Assembly: GCA_037623315.1 (NCBI GenBank)
Contig: JBBJJH010000005.1
Span: forward strand, 62,001 to 126,000
DNA: 64,000 bases
Direction: 5' to 3'
Origin: Halanaerobiaceae bacterium ANBcell28
Lineage (GTDB): Bacteria > Bacillota > Halanaerobiia > Halanaerobiales > DTU029
This document shows, in pieces, positions 16,373 to 26,205 of the stretch (positions within the stretch are counted from its first letter, which is position 1; each line of letters opens with the position of its first letter). The position numbers and the translations under genes are program-made. Under the pieces are notes generated by a model. It had not been told where the DNA came from. It ran no database searches and worked only from the letters and a program-made list of their open reading frames with translations.

Positions 16373-18235
16373 ATGTTAAGATCAATGTATTCTGGTGTAT
16401 CAGGGCTTAAAGCACATCAGGTAAAGATGGATGTAATAGGTAATAATATTTCAAATGTAAATACTACTGGATATAAAAGTAGTAGAGTTACTTTTAAAGA
16501 AATGTTAAGTCAGAACATACAGGGAGCTAGAGCTCCTCAAGGTGACATGGGAGGGCTTAACCCACAGCAAGTAGGACTTGGAGTTGGTATTGGTAGTATT
16601 GATGTAAATCATACACAGGGTAATCTTCAGTCAACTGGAGTTGCTACTGATTTAGCTATTGAAGGAAATGGTTTTTTTGTAGTAAATAATGGACAGGCAA
16701 ATTTATATACTAGAGCAGGGTCCTTAAATCTTGATACCGCAGGAAACCTAACAAACAGTGTAAATGGATATAAGATTCAAGGGTGGATGGCTGATGATGG
16801 TAGGATAAATACTGATCAGTCTATAACAGACATTAATATCCCTATAGGACAAGGAATGCCAGCAGAAGCTACTACTAGGATGGTGTTTGCTGGAAATCTT
16901 GATAGTAGAACCTCTAATGGAGTATCAAGAAAATCTGCCATAGATGTCTTTGATTCCTTGGGAAATCCTCATACAGTTAATTTAGACTTCACAAGAAATA
17001 TTGGCACTAATTTACGAGCCGAAAATGGTGATATGAAGATAAAGCAAGAAACTTACGATCCTAGAATGGAAAACTTCACCATTGATTTTGTGGATGAAGA
17101 TACTGATCTAGACGTTCAACTTAATGGTACTAATATTACTGTAAATGCTAATTTCTCTGGAGATGAGGTGCCAAGTTTAACTGAAATTAGAGAAAAGATT
17201 AATTCTATATTAAAGGATGAAGACTATACAGGAACTTTAAGTATTGATATTGCAGATCTTCAAGTGTCAGACCTAGCTGGTGCAAGCTTCGAATTGACAG
17301 CACCTATGGTAGATGGACAAGAGATTAGAGTATTCCAGGACTCTAATTATCCTGATCCAAAATTTGATAAAATGGAAGTTGATTTTGTACATGATACTAC
17401 TGTTTCTTCCCCAAGAGCTAGATATGAAAATGGTGTGCTAACAGTAACTGCTAATTGGGAAGAACAGGATACAAATGAAATTCTTGAAACTGTTAATAAT
17501 GAGTTGTCAGCTAATAATTTTGAAGGAAAACTGGGCTGGAATTTAGATGAATTAGATCTAATCAATCAAACTGACCCTGATGTATTTGATCAACTAAATG
17601 AACAAGAAATTAGAATGACGGCTTCCAGTCGATGGGATTGGCATGTTTCAGGTATTAGTGGAGCAATTGATGGTTCTATTTCCGGTAATGGAACTTTAAG
17701 TTTTGATAGCAACGGTAGAGTTGTTGGTGGAGCTGAAAGTGAAATAGTATTTGATCCAGTTGAAGGTGCAGGTGCTACTCAGAGAATCGCTTTAAGTTTT
17801 GATGACAGACAGGGCTCAATCTCACAAAAGGCTTCCAGCTACACTATTGATGGAATTTATGCTGATGGATATGAGTCAGGTGACTTAGATGCTTTTTCTA
17901 TAGATTCTACAGGAACCATAAGAGGAAGCTATTCAAATGGTATTAATCAAAACCTTGGTCAAATCGCAATTGCAAACTTTAACAATCCTACTGGTTTAAG
18001 TAAAGTAGGAGATACACTATTTGCAGCATCACAAAACTCTGGAATTGCACAAATAGGTGCTGCCGGTAGTGGTGGACGTGGTGATATTTCTGGTGGAGCT
18101 TTAGAAATGTCAAATGTTGATTTAGCAGATGAATTTACTGAAATGATTACAGCACAACGTGGTTTTCAGGCAAATTCAAAAGCAATAACAAGTTCTGATG
18201 AAATGTTACAAGATCTAGTAAATCTAAAACGTTAA
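16373..18235 (+). CDS. flgE: Flagellar hook protein FlgE
   Basis: 620 residues, larger than the enteric form (about 400) because of inserted outer domains at about residues 220-430, which is common in Firmicutes. It opens with the hook/rod superfamily signature SGVSGLKAHQVKMDVIGNNISNVNTTGYK and ends with ALEMSNVDLADEFTEMI and AQRGFQANSKAITSSDEML, the paired helices of the hook core. FlgE is exported and polymerises into the curved hook. The middle has the FlgE-typical LAIEGNGFFVV. AAGGAGG precedes the ATG. Confidence 0.96.
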   Translation: MLRSMYSGVSGLKAHQVKMDVIGNNISNVNTTGYKSSRVTFKEMLSQNIQGARAPQGDMGGLNPQQVGLGVGIGSIDVNHTQGNLQSTGVATDLAIEGNGFFVVNNGQANLYTRAGSLNLDTAGNLTNSVNGYKIQGWMADDGRINTDQSITDINIPIGQGMPAEATTRMVFAGNLDSRTSNGVSRKSAIDVFDSLGNPHTVNLDFTRNIGTNLRAENGDMKIKQETYDPRMENFTIDFVDEDTDLDVQLNGTNITVNANFSGDEVPSLTEIREKINSILKDEDYTGTLSIDIADLQVSDLAGASFELTAPMVDGQEIRVFQDSNYPDPKFDKMEVDFVHDTTVSSPRARYENGVLTVTANWEEQDTNEILETVNNELSANNFEGKLGWNLDELDLINQTDPDVFDQLNEQEIRMTASSRWDWHVSGISGAIDGSISGNGTLSFDSNGRVVGGAESEIVFDPVEGAGATQRIALSFDDRQGSISQKASSYTIDGIYADGYESGDLDAFSIDSTGTIRGSYSNGINQNLGQIAIANFNNPTGLSKVGDTLFAASQNSGIAQIGAAGSGGRGDISGGALEMSNVDLADEFTEMITAQRGFQANSKAITSSDEMLQDLVNLKR

Positions 18236-18321
18236 ATCTAATTACCGCTTTACTGCGTTTGTTTTTCTAGATAAACAGAAAAGATATACAAATATATGAT
18301 TAATAATAAGGGGTGGTTCTA

Positions 18322-18519
18322 GTGATCAAGGTAAAAAAAATGAATGGTGAGGAAATTATCATAAACGCTGAATTAATTGAAACAATTAGGGCTACCCCTG
18401 ATACTATTATTAATTTAACAACTGGGAAGAAAATAATTGTCCTTGATGATCTTGATGATTTAATAGATAAAGTAATTAAATATAAGCGTAAAATATTTGT
18501 GAATAGAGGTGTAGAATAA
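18322..18519 (+). CDS. flbD: Small flagellar protein FlbD (SwrD)
   Basis: 65 residues. FlbD-family proteins lie between flgE and motA; the B. subtilis member SwrD raises motor torque. The pattern IKVKKMNGEEIIINAELI then TPDTIINLTTGKKIIVLDD is the family core. I chose GTG 18322 because AAGGGGTGG stands 6-10 bases before it; an upstream in-frame GTG (18313) lies within that ribosome site. The stop overlaps the motA start. Confidence 0.88.
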   Translation: MIKVKKMNGEEIIINAELIETIRATPDTIINLTTGKKIIVLDDLDDLIDKVIKYKRKIFVNRGVE

Positions 18520-19316
18520 TGGATCTGGCTACAATTATTGGGGTTATATTAGGAGTTGTATTATTAGGTGGTTCTATTATATTGGGAGGAAATCCTATAA
18601 TATTTGTTAGTTTACAATCTTTTTTGATTGTAATTGGGGGAACCATATCAGGAACTATGGTAAGTTATAGTTTGAAAGATCTGTCTAATATACCTCAGTT
18701 AATTAAGATTGCCGTAAAAAGTACAACTATGAACTCCAATCAAATTATAGAGATATTAGTTGAATTTGCTGAGAAGGCGCGAAGAGAAGGTTTACTTGCT
18801 TTGGAGCAAGAAGTTTTGGAAATAGATGATGTTTTTTTACAGAAGGGAATTCAACTGGTTGTTGATGGTACAGATCCAGAATTGGTTAGGAATATATTGG
18901 AAACAAAGCTAACCTTTCTTGAAGAAAGGCATGCCAAGAGTCGTGGAATAATGGAAACAATGGGTTCTTTATCTCCTGCCTTTGGTATGATTGGTACTTT
19001 AATTGGGCTAATACAAATGTTGAGTCTATTAGACGATGCAGATGGACTTGGTATGGGGATGGCTGTGGCTTTAATTACTACTTTATATGGAGCTTTAGCA
19101 GCTAATCTGATATTTATTCCACTTGCTAATAAATTAAAGGTTAAAAGTGAAGAAGAAATATTACTGAAAGAAGTTATGATAGAAGGGATATTATCTATAC
19201 AGGCTGGTGAAAATCCAAGAATTGTTGAAGAAAAACTTTTTGCTTTTTTGGCTAGTTCTAACGAGAGTGAAGAGGAGTTAGAAGGAGATGCTATGGCGGT
19301 GGGTAACAATGCCTAG
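18519..19316 (+). CDS. motA: Flagellar stator protein MotA
   Basis: 265 residues with four membrane segments (about 5-22, 30-50, 145-167, 178-200). MotA and MotB form the ion channel that drives rotation. The family core GTLIGLIQMLSLLDD and GMAVALITTLYGALAANLIF is visible, as is the cytoplasmic loop with FAEKARREGLLALE, which meets FliG. Whether protons or sodium ions are used cannot be read with certainty from this gene. It shares a TAATG stop/start with flbD and overlaps motB. Confidence 0.95.
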   Translation: MDLATIIGVILGVVLLGGSIILGGNPIIFVSLQSFLIVIGGTISGTMVSYSLKDLSNIPQLIKIAVKSTTMNSNQIIEILVEFAEKARREGLLALEQEVLEIDDVFLQKGIQLVVDGTDPELVRNILETKLTFLEERHAKSRGIMETMGSLSPAFGMIGTLIGLIQMLSLLDDADGLGMGMAVALITTLYGALAANLIFIPLANKLKVKSEEEILLKEVMIEGILSIQAGENPRIVEEKLFAFLASSNESEEELEGDAMAVGNNA

Positions 19317-20016
19317 GTCCAGGAAGAGTAAAGAAAATACAGAGAAAGGTTCTCCTGCGTGGATGACTACCTTTGGAGATATGATGACCTTGCTCTTGGT
19401 TTTCTTTGTACTATTGTATTCTTTTTCTGAAATGGATTTGGACAAGTTTGAAGGCTTTATTTCAGCTTTACAAGCTAGATTAGGAGTTTTGGATGGAGGT
19501 CAAACTATAACTAATGAAGACCTATTATCAAGAGGTTCTCAAGGAGAACAATTTAATCCAGACACAGCTATATTCAATAGGGCTATGGGACAAATAAGTC
19601 AATATGCCCAGCAATATGGTATTGAGGATAGAGTAAGAATGGAAATAACTGAGAGGGGTTTAGTTATTACTATAACAGGTACAATTCTTTATGAACTTGG
19701 TAGAGCTGATATTAAATCACCAGGTCGAGAGATCTTAGATCAAATAGCTATTATTATCAATGATATACCCAACAATATTGTGGTTGAAGGACATACTGAT
19801 AATTGGCCAATTAACAATGAAGAATTTCCATCTAACTGGGAACTATCTACTACAAGAGCAACAAATGTTATTCGATATTTTATTGAAGTTCATAATATAG
19901 AAGCTGACCGCCTATCAGCAGCTGGATATTCAGAATATAGACCATTGCTAGATAACAATACAGCGGAAAACAGGGCAAATAATAGACGCGTTGAAATAGT
20001 TTTACTTAATCAATAA
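19309..20016 (+). CDS. motB: Flagellar stator protein MotB
   Basis: 235 residues. A single membrane helix (about 20-40) carries the ion-binding Asp in TTFGDMMTLLLVFFVLL; the C-terminal OmpA-type domain binds peptidoglycan (VVEGHTDNWPINNEE near residue 160, LSTTRATNVIRYFIE, and YRPLLDNNTAENRANNRRVEI). I prefer ATG 19309, with GGTGGG six bases before it; an in-frame ATG at 19288 lies directly on the preceding GGAG and adds seven odd residues. It overlaps the end of motA by eight bases. Confidence 0.95.
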   Translation: MPRSRKSKENTEKGSPAWMTTFGDMMTLLLVFFVLLYSFSEMDLDKFEGFISALQARLGVLDGGQTITNEDLLSRGSQGEQFNPDTAIFNRAMGQISQYAQQYGIEDRVRMEITERGLVITITGTILYELGRADIKSPGREILDQIAIIINDIPNNIVVEGHTDNWPINNEEFPSNWELSTTRATNVIRYFIEVHNIEADRLSAAGYSEYRPLLDNNTAENRANNRRVEIVLLNQ

Positions 20017-20033
20017 TGGCAGGAGTGATAGTT

Positions 20034-20498
20034 ATGGCAGAGGGGAATAATGCATTAAGTTTTAAAATGCTTATACTTTTAATGTTCATTATAATAATTG
20101 TTACCGGACTATTTTCTTACCTTTTTATGTCATTTATGATGCCACAAGAAGGTCAGAATCATCCCTTTAGTTTTTTAAGTAGAGAAACAGATGATGATAT
20201 AGGTCCAACTTATAATCTTGGAGAATTTGTTGTTAATCTAACAGGAACCAGAGGATATCAAATTATACGTGCAACAATGGTTGCTGAAGTGAATAACAAA
20301 GGTGTTATAGAAGAGTTAGAAAAAAGAAGTCCACAAATACAGGATACAATAATACTTACATTAAGAGAACAAAAACTTGAAGATATCGAAGAACCAGGAG
20401 CAAAAGTTATAAAAAGTCAACTTATGAGCAGACTTAATTCTCTTCTTAATTCTGGAGATGTAATAAATATTTGGTTTACACAATTGGTTGTACAATAA
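20034..20498 (+). CDS. fliL: Flagellar basal-body protein FliL
   Basis: 154 residues with one membrane helix at about 13-36 and a periplasmic domain. FliL surrounds stator units and supports torque. The region GPTYNLGEFVVNLTGTRGYQIIR is the family signature, followed by the helix with RSPQIQDTIILTLREQ and the end INSLLNSGDVINIWFTQLVVQ-like pattern. ATG 20034 has GCAGGAGTG before it; ATG 20016 also fits but overlaps the motB stop. Confidence 0.9.
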   Translation: MAEGNNALSFKMLILLMFIIIIVTGLFSYLFMSFMMPQEGQNHPFSFLSRETDDDIGPTYNLGEFVVNLTGTRGYQIIRATMVAEVNNKGVIEELEKRSPQIQDTIILTLREQKLEDIEEPGAKVIKSQLMSRLNSLLNSGDVINIWFTQLVVQ

Positions 20499-20512
20499 GG
20501 GGGTAGTGGTGA

Positions 20513-21514
20513 ATGGCTGATGTTCTATCACAAAATGAAATAGATTCTCTTTTATCTGCTTTATCATCTGGAGATGTGAATGTTGAGGAGATGAAAAAAG
20601 AAACAGAAACTCAGCAGGTGAAGCCTTATGATTTTAGAAGACCTGATAAATTATCAAAAGAACAGATGAGAACTTTGCAGATGATTCATGAAAATATGGC
20701 ACGTTTACTAACTACAATTTTATCCACACACCTTAGATCGATGGTTGATTTTGAAGTTGCATCTATAGAACAATTATCATATGACGAGTTTATTAGATCA
20801 TTGCCAGAACCAACTGTTATAGGTGTTACAGATTTAAAACCCTTTAATGGTCAGTTTATATTTGAGATAAATCCAGATATTGCTTTTGTAATTATTGATC
20901 GTTTATTTGGTGGATTAGGGAAATCATTTAATAAAGTTAGACCTTTTACTGATATAGAGAAGGTTGTTTTAACTAAAGTATTTAAGTGGTTTTTGAGTGG
21001 TTTTCCTGAAGCCTGGGAGAATATCATTAGGGTAGAACCAAGACTCCGTGACATAGAATCAAACCCACAGTTTATTCAAGTTGTACCTAGTAATGATATG
21101 ACGATTCTTATAACTTTAGAGGCAAAGATAGCTGACGCAGAAGGTTTAATAAATATATGTATTCCGTATATAATGATAGAACCAATAGTTGATAAACTAA
21201 ATGCACAACAATGGTTTTCTAATACAAGGCAGGAGCAAACGGCACAACATTTTAAGGCCCTTAAGAAAAGAATTGAGAAAGCAAAAATTGATCTATATGC
21301 AGAATTAGGTAGTGCTACATTGACTGTTACAGATTTATTATACTTACAGTCTGGTGATGTCATTAAATTAGATAAATCCGCAAATGACAAAATAGATCTT
21401 AGAGTAGGAGATAGGATAAAATATAAGGGGATTGCAGGAGCACATCGCAAGCAAATGGCTGTTAAGATTAGCGATGTATTGGAAGGTAGAGAGGACGGTG
21501 AAAGCAATGAGTGA
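20513..21514 (+). CDS. fliM: Flagellar motor switch protein FliM
   Basis: 333 residues, the usual length. The N-terminal peptide LSQNEIDSLLSALSSG binds CheY-P; the middle CheC-like domain runs from about 45 to 230 (FRRPDKLSKEQMRTLQMIHE at its start); the C-terminal SpoA domain (about 245-325) packs in the C ring. The GGLGKSF loop after IIDRLFGG, which contacts FliG, is visible near residue 140. AAGGGGGTAG precedes the ATG. It overlaps fliY by eight bases. Confidence 0.96.
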   Translation: MADVLSQNEIDSLLSALSSGDVNVEEMKKETETQQVKPYDFRRPDKLSKEQMRTLQMIHENMARLLTTILSTHLRSMVDFEVASIEQLSYDEFIRSLPEPTVIGVTDLKPFNGQFIFEINPDIAFVIIDRLFGGLGKSFNKVRPFTDIEKVVLTKVFKWFLSGFPEAWENIIRVEPRLRDIESNPQFIQVVPSNDMTILITLEAKIADAEGLINICIPYIMIEPIVDKLNAQQWFSNTRQEQTAQHFKALKKRIEKAKIDLYAELGSATLTVTDLLYLQSGDVIKLDKSANDKIDLRVGDRIKYKGIAGAHRKQMAVKISDVLEGREDGESNE

Positions 21515-22649
21515 TGATAATTTATTATCCCAGGCAGAAATAGATGCTTTAATGAATCAGTCTGCAGATGAAGAGGACAGTAATGAAAATACTTTAAGTG
21601 TTGAAGAGATAGATGTTCTTGGTGAGATTGGTAATATAGCCATGGGTTCAGCAGCAACTGCTTTATATACAATACTAAATCAGAAGGTTGAAATAACAAC
21701 ACCTACAGTGAATGTAGCTAGCTTTGATGAGATTATCAAGCAATATGATAGGCCATGTGTATTGGTAAATGTTGAATATATTGCTGGTTTAGAAGGTGCC
21801 AATTTATTAATAATAAAAGAAGAAGATGCGTCAATAATTGCTGATTTGATGATGGGTGGTGACGGTAAAGATGTAGAAGCCCAATTAGATGAGATTAGAT
21901 TAAGTGCTGTAGGCGAAGCTATGAATCAAATGATGGGTTCTGCTTCTACATCCTTATCCAGTATAATAAATGATATGGTGAATATTTCTCCACCAGATAC
22001 TCATCATTTAAGTCTAGATGAGGCGATAGAAGATGGGCAAAATTTCTTTCAATCAGAAGATATTTTAGTGGAGACAGCTTTTCAATTAAAAATAGGGGAT
22101 TTAGTAGATAGTAGTTTTAAACAATTAGCTCCCTTAAGATTTACTAAACAATTAGTAAATAGTCTAACTAGCGGTGGTCTTACTGCTAAAGATGTAATTC
22201 CAGAAGAAGAATTGGAGACAAGTCAGACTACTAAGATAGATGAAGAAGAAGTTAGGAAGGCTGAAGAAAATAGGCCTAATCAGCAAATCAGTAATACAGC
22301 AGCCAGTAGAAGCAAAGAAGTCAGCCATCAGCCAGTAGGAGTTCAAAGAGCTCAATTTCCTGATTTTGATTCTGGATCACCTGCTACTGTACCACAAAAT
22401 ATGGAGCTAATACAAGATGTCCCACTGCAGGTAACTGTACGATTAGGTAAAAGTAAGATGACAATTAAAGAAATACTAGATTTGGGAGAAGGCTCTATAA
22501 TTGAATTAGATAAATTAGCTGGAGAAGCAGTTGATTTATTAGTTAACGGTAAGTTAGTTGCTAAAGGTGAAGTTGTAGTAATAGATGAAAATTTCGGATT
22601 TAGGGTAAAAGATATTATTAGTCCTATGGAGCGGATTAACAATATCTAA
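21507..22649 (+). CDS. fliY: Flagellar switch phosphatase FliY (CheC-FliN fusion)
   Basis: 380 residues. The N-terminus LLSQAEIDALMNQSAD is a FliM-like CheY-binding peptide. Then comes a CheC-type phosphatase domain with both active-site helices present: VLGEIGNIAMGSAATAL near residue 40 and VGEAMNQMMGSASTSLSSI near 140. A variable linker (about 235-295) leads to a C-terminal FliN/SpoA domain (about 300-375, QVTVRLGKSKMTIKEILDL). FliY both builds the C ring and removes phosphate from CheY-P. The start ATG 21507 lies in the end of fliM; the ribosome site there is weak, suggesting coupled translation. Confidence 0.95.
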   Translation: MSDDNLLSQAEIDALMNQSADEEDSNENTLSVEEIDVLGEIGNIAMGSAATALYTILNQKVEITTPTVNVASFDEIIKQYDRPCVLVNVEYIAGLEGANLLIIKEEDASIIADLMMGGDGKDVEAQLDEIRLSAVGEAMNQMMGSASTSLSSIINDMVNISPPDTHHLSLDEAIEDGQNFFQSEDILVETAFQLKIGDLVDSSFKQLAPLRFTKQLVNSLTSGGLTAKDVIPEEELETSQTTKIDEEEVRKAEENRPNQQISNTAASRSKEVSHQPVGVQRAQFPDFDSGSPATVPQNMELIQDVPLQVTVRLGKSKMTIKEILDLGEGSIIELDKLAGEAVDLLVNGKLVAKGEVVVIDENFGFRVKDIISPMERINNI

Positions 22650-22757
22650 GAATTAGAACTTGAAAATCTGTATAAATTATCTTCTTTAAATAATCTGTGA
22701 ACTTGCAGAGACAAGTTACTGTAATATTAGATATTATAAATATTAAGGGGCAAAAAA

Positions 22758-23114
22758 ATGAATTATAGCTGGGAAATAATAAAAATATCAGTATATCTAC
22801 TACTTGTTTTAGGTTTGATATATTTATTCGCATATTTTATGAAAAACAGACTTCAAGGACCTAAATCCAATAAGTATATAGAAATTTTAGAAAGTGTTCA
22901 TATTATGCCTAAGCGAAACCTTTCTTTGGTGAAAATAAATGATAAGATATTATTATTAGGGCATACTGAGCAAAATCTAAATGTACTTGAAAGCTGGGAT
23001 CTTAATGAGTTTACGGAAATTACTTCAGAAGAAAATAGATATTTTAAGGATTATATATATGATTTTTTAGAAAAAAAGGGCTCTATGAAGAGTGAGCGTG
23101 ATAAAGATGAATAA
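22758..23114 (+). CDS. fliO: Flagellar export gate protein FliO
   Basis: 118 residues with one membrane helix at about 8-30, then a small soluble domain with ILESVHIMPKRNLSLVKIND, the FliO pattern. FliO helps assemble the FliP ring of the export gate. It follows fliY after a 108-base gap and precedes fliP, with which it overlaps by about eight bases. TAAGGGGC stands before the ATG. Confidence 0.9.
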   Translation: MNYSWEIIKISVYLLLVLGLIYLFAYFMKNRLQGPKSNKYIEILESVHIMPKRNLSLVKINDKILLLGHTEQNLNVLESWDLNEFTEITSEENRYFKDYIYDFLEKKGSMKSERDKDE

Positions 23115-23877
23115 TTCTAGAAAAGTATTTGCTATAATATTGTTTATGCTTATTATAGTTTCTTTTAGTATAGTAGTAGAAGCTCAGCCTTTTCAATTGC
23201 CAGATATTAATTTAGATATATCCACTTCTGGGGGGGCTGAATCAGAAGGCAATCTTGTTTACTCTTTGCAAATACTATTACTTTTAACAGTTTTATCTAT
23301 AGCACCTGCTATTTTAATTATGTTAACATCATTTACCAGGATAGTTATTATATTATCATTAATTCGTAATGCTATGGCTACTCAAAATATGCCTCCCAAT
23401 CAGGTGATAATTGGTCTGGCAATCTTTTTAACGGTTTTCATAATGTCTCCTGTTTGGCAGACCGCAAATTCTGAGGCACTTCAGCCATTATTAAATGAAG
23501 AAATAAGCACAGAGCTTGCCATTGAAAGAGGTGTAGAACCACTGAGAGAATTTATGTTCAGGCAAACACGAGAAAAAGACTTAGCTTTATTTGTTAATAT
23601 GGCCAATTTAGAGCGTCCAAACAATCAGGATGATATACCTTTGTATGTTTTGATTCCATCTTTTGTTATCAGTGAATTGAAGTCAGCCTTTCAGATTGGT
23701 TTTATGATATATTTGCCTTTTGTAATGATTGATATGGTTGTTGCTAGTATTTTAATGTCTATGGGTATGATGATGTTACCTCCTGTAATGATTTCATTGC
23801 CCTTTAAAATATTATTATTCATTCTTGTTGATGGATGGTATTTATTAATAGAGACAATAATTAGGACTTTTAATTAA
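23107..23877 (+). CDS. fliP: Flagellar export gate protein FliP
   Basis: 256 residues: a cleavable signal peptide (about 1-26, ending IVVEA) and four membrane segments. FliP forms the core of the export gate with FliQ and FliR. The family signature APAILIMLTSFTRIVIILSL and, later, AFQIGFMIYLPFVMIDMVVASILMSMGMMMLPP is present. Two in-frame GTG codons (23092 and 23098) could also start it; I chose ATG 23107 because it leaves a clean signal peptide. No ribosome site is strong. Confidence 0.95.
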   Translation: MNNSRKVFAIILFMLIIVSFSIVVEAQPFQLPDINLDISTSGGAESEGNLVYSLQILLLLTVLSIAPAILIMLTSFTRIVIILSLIRNAMATQNMPPNQVIIGLAIFLTVFIMSPVWQTANSEALQPLLNEEISTELAIERGVEPLREFMFRQTREKDLALFVNMANLERPNNQDDIPLYVLIPSFVISELKSAFQIGFMIYLPFVMIDMVVASILMSMGMMMLPPVMISLPFKILLFILVDGWYLLIETIIRTFN

Positions 23878-23889
23878 GGAGTGAATTTA

Positions 23890-24159
23890 GTGGATCAATC
23901 AGTAGTTATAACTATAGCTAGAGAAAGTTTGTTTACTGTGATAATGATTATCATACCTGTTTTGGGTCTAGGTTTAATAACAGGATTATTAGTTGCTATA
24001 TTTCAAGCAACAACCCAAATTCAAGAACAGACTTTAGCCTTTATTCCGAAAATTATAGTAATAATGTTAGCAATAGTTTTCTTTGGACCATGGATGTTAT
24101 CAACTATGGTTGATTATGTAGTAAACCTTTTTAATACGATTCCTCAATATATTGGATAG
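23890..24159 (+). CDS. fliQ: Flagellar export gate protein FliQ
   Basis: 89 residues, two membrane helices (about 14-38 and 50-74), the standard FliQ. VVITIARESLFTVIMI and ATTQIQEQTLAFIPKIIVI are family signatures. GTG 23890 lies eight bases after AAGGAG; GTG 23881 is too close to that site. It is part of the fliO-P-Q-R run. Confidence 0.95.
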   Translation: MDQSVVITIARESLFTVIMIIIPVLGLGLITGLLVAIFQATTQIQEQTLAFIPKIIVIMLAIVFFGPWMLSTMVDYVVNLFNTIPQYIG

Positions 24160-24223
24160 ATCTTAATAAGCTTTGTGATTTGATTTGAGCTTTACTATTT
24201 AGATTACAGAAAAGGTGTTATAA

Positions 24224-24997
24224 ATGACTTTAGGAGAAATTTTAAGCAATTATTCTTATTTATTTATACTTATTTTAATTAGATTTTCTGGTTTATTTCT
24301 AATAACACCTATCTTTAGTAGCTCAGTTATACCAGTGCGTATTAAAGTAGGCTTATCCTTTACTATGGCTATAATAACTATGCCTTTATTAGCAGGGAGT
24401 CATAGTATGCCCAATAGTGAATTCTTGATATTGATAGAGGTTTTAAGTGAATTGTTAATTGCTTTAGTAATTGGATTTATATTGCTTTTAACCTTTACTA
24501 CAATACAACTAGCTGGTCACTTTATAGACATGAGGATGGGTTTTGCAATAGTGAATGTAACCGATCCTATACATGGATACACAATGCCTTTAATGGGACA
24601 ATTTAAAAATATTTTAGCTATTTTGTTATTTTTAGCAATCAACGGGCATCATATTTTAATTAATTCTATACATCGAAGTTTTATGATAATTCCTCTTGGA
24701 AGCAGTACATTGAATTATAGAATTTATGAGATTGTTTTTCGTTATTCTGCTGATATATTCTTATTGGCTTTGAAAATGGCCTTACCAATTTATGCCACAT
24801 TGTTTATAGCTGATATCATTCTTGGTTTTTTAACCAGGACTATACCACAATTAAATATTTTCGTAGTCGGTTTACCATTGAAAATACTAGTGGGTTTTAT
24901 TTTATTGTTATTCTCCATTCACTTTTCATTTATGTATATTGAAGGACTTTTTTCTGATTCAATAAGCTATATTTATAAGATACTTAATTTGTTTTGA
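24224..24997 (+). CDS. fliR: Flagellar export gate protein FliR
   Basis: 257 residues with six or more membrane segments. FliR completes the FliP5Q4R1 gate and touches FlhB. Visible family features are RFSGLFLITPIFSS near the start, HFIDMRMGFAIVNVTDP near residue 105 and TRTIPQLNIFVVGLPLKIL near 205. AAAGGTG precedes the ATG. The following flhB gene is separate, not fused as in some clostridia. Confidence 0.95.
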   Translation: MTLGEILSNYSYLFILILIRFSGLFLITPIFSSSVIPVRIKVGLSFTMAIITMPLLAGSHSMPNSEFLILIEVLSELLIALVIGFILLLTFTTIQLAGHFIDMRMGFAIVNVTDPIHGYTMPLMGQFKNILAILLFLAINGHHILINSIHRSFMIIPLGSSTLNYRIYEIVFRYSADIFLLALKMALPIYATLFIADIILGFLTRTIPQLNIFVVGLPLKILVGFILLLFSIHFSFMYIEGLFSDSISYIYKILNLF

Positions 24998-25063
24998 TGA
25001 TAGTATTTTTTAATTATTTAGCAATTTCAATAATAAGGCTGAATAAAAAAGGAGTGAGAGATT

Positions 25064-26122
25064 GTGCCAGATGGTCCTAGTGGAGAAAAAACGGAAAAGC
25101 CCACCCCCAGGCGGCTGGAGAAAGCAAAAGAAGAAGGACAGCTTGCAAAAAGTCAGGAATTAAATTCAGCATTTACTTTATTAGCAAGTTTTTTTACCCT
25201 TTATTTCTTATTTGCTAATATAATTCAATCTCTTTCAGAAAAAATGACTAGTTTTTTGTCCTTATCTACTTTGCCAGCTATTAATCTAGATAATTCATAT
25301 ACGATATTAATTGATTTGATACTTTTTATAGCTAGAGTTTCAGCTCCAGTAATGATAGCTTCTGCTATCTTAGGTGCTTTTATAAATCTTGTACAGGTGG
25401 GTCCTAGGTTTTCCACTAAACTAATTCAAATGAAGTTTAGTAAAATAAACCCTATTGAAGGGGCCAAGCGTCTCTTTTCTTTAAAATCTTTGATTGAATT
25501 AATAAAGTCATTATTAAAAGCTACAATTATTCTTTTTTTAACTTATAATCAAATAATGAGTGCATGGCCTGAGCTCATATTATTATCAGGACAGGGATTT
25601 GAGCCAGCACTTATATTTGTAGCTAATCTTATTTTTAGGATTGCAGTAAATATTATAATATTTTTAATTATTTTGGGTATTGTAGATTATGTTTATCAGA
25701 GATGGGAGTTTATGCGTAATCTTATGATGACAAAGCAAGAGGTAAAAGAAGAATATAAAGAAATGGAAGGAGACCCTCATGTTAAATCTCAAAGAAGACA
25801 AATACAGCGAGAAATGAGTATGAATAGGATGATGGCTTCTGTAGAAGATGCTGATGTGGTTATCACTAATCCAACTCATATAGCTGTAGCTCTTAAATTT
25901 GATTTAGAATCTATGGAAGCACCTGTTGTCTTGGCTAAAGGAGAAGGTTTTATTGCTCAAAAGATTAAGGAAGTTGCTAAAGAAGCCGAAATCGAGATAG
26001 TAGAAAATAAGCCTTTGGCGAGAGCTTTGAATGCTACCACAGAAATTGGTGAAGAAATACCTGCAGATTTATATCAGGCAGTAGCTGAGGTCCTTGCTTA
26101 CTTATATAACGATAGAGTTTAA
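25064..26122 (+). CDS. flhB: Flagellar export switch protein FlhB
   Basis: 352 residues. FlhB sets substrate specificity of the export gate. The N-terminus GEKTEKPTPRRLEKAKEEGQ is conserved, four membrane segments follow (about 30-215), and the cytosolic domain holds the autocleavage motif NPTH (within VVITNPTHIAVALKF, near residue 270), which cuts itself between Asn and Pro. It begins with GTG 25064, preceded by AAAAAGGAGTGAG. Next genes are flhA, flhF and flhG. Confidence 0.97.
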   Translation: MPDGPSGEKTEKPTPRRLEKAKEEGQLAKSQELNSAFTLLASFFTLYFLFANIIQSLSEKMTSFLSLSTLPAINLDNSYTILIDLILFIARVSAPVMIASAILGAFINLVQVGPRFSTKLIQMKFSKINPIEGAKRLFSLKSLIELIKSLLKATIILFLTYNQIMSAWPELILLSGQGFEPALIFVANLIFRIAVNIIIFLIILGIVDYVYQRWEFMRNLMMTKQEVKEEYKEMEGDPHVKSQRRQIQREMSMNRMMASVEDADVVITNPTHIAVALKFDLESMEAPVVLAKGEGFIAQKIKEVAKEAEIEIVENKPLARALNATTEIGEEIPADLYQAVAEVLAYLYNDRV

Positions 26123-26205
26123 CAGCAAGCATAAAATATATACAGATAAAGATTTCCTGGCATCTACAGAAGTCTATATATGTAATAATAGAGAGGATAA
26201 TATAC

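Noticed and set aside
18240-18275. A terminator after flgE (CGC...GCG then T-rich)
   Set aside because: The stem has only three or four pairs; too weak in AT-rich DNA.
22699-22718. Short hairpin AACTTG/CAAGTT between fliY and fliO
   Set aside because: Six pairs and no T-run; likely chance or minor processing site.
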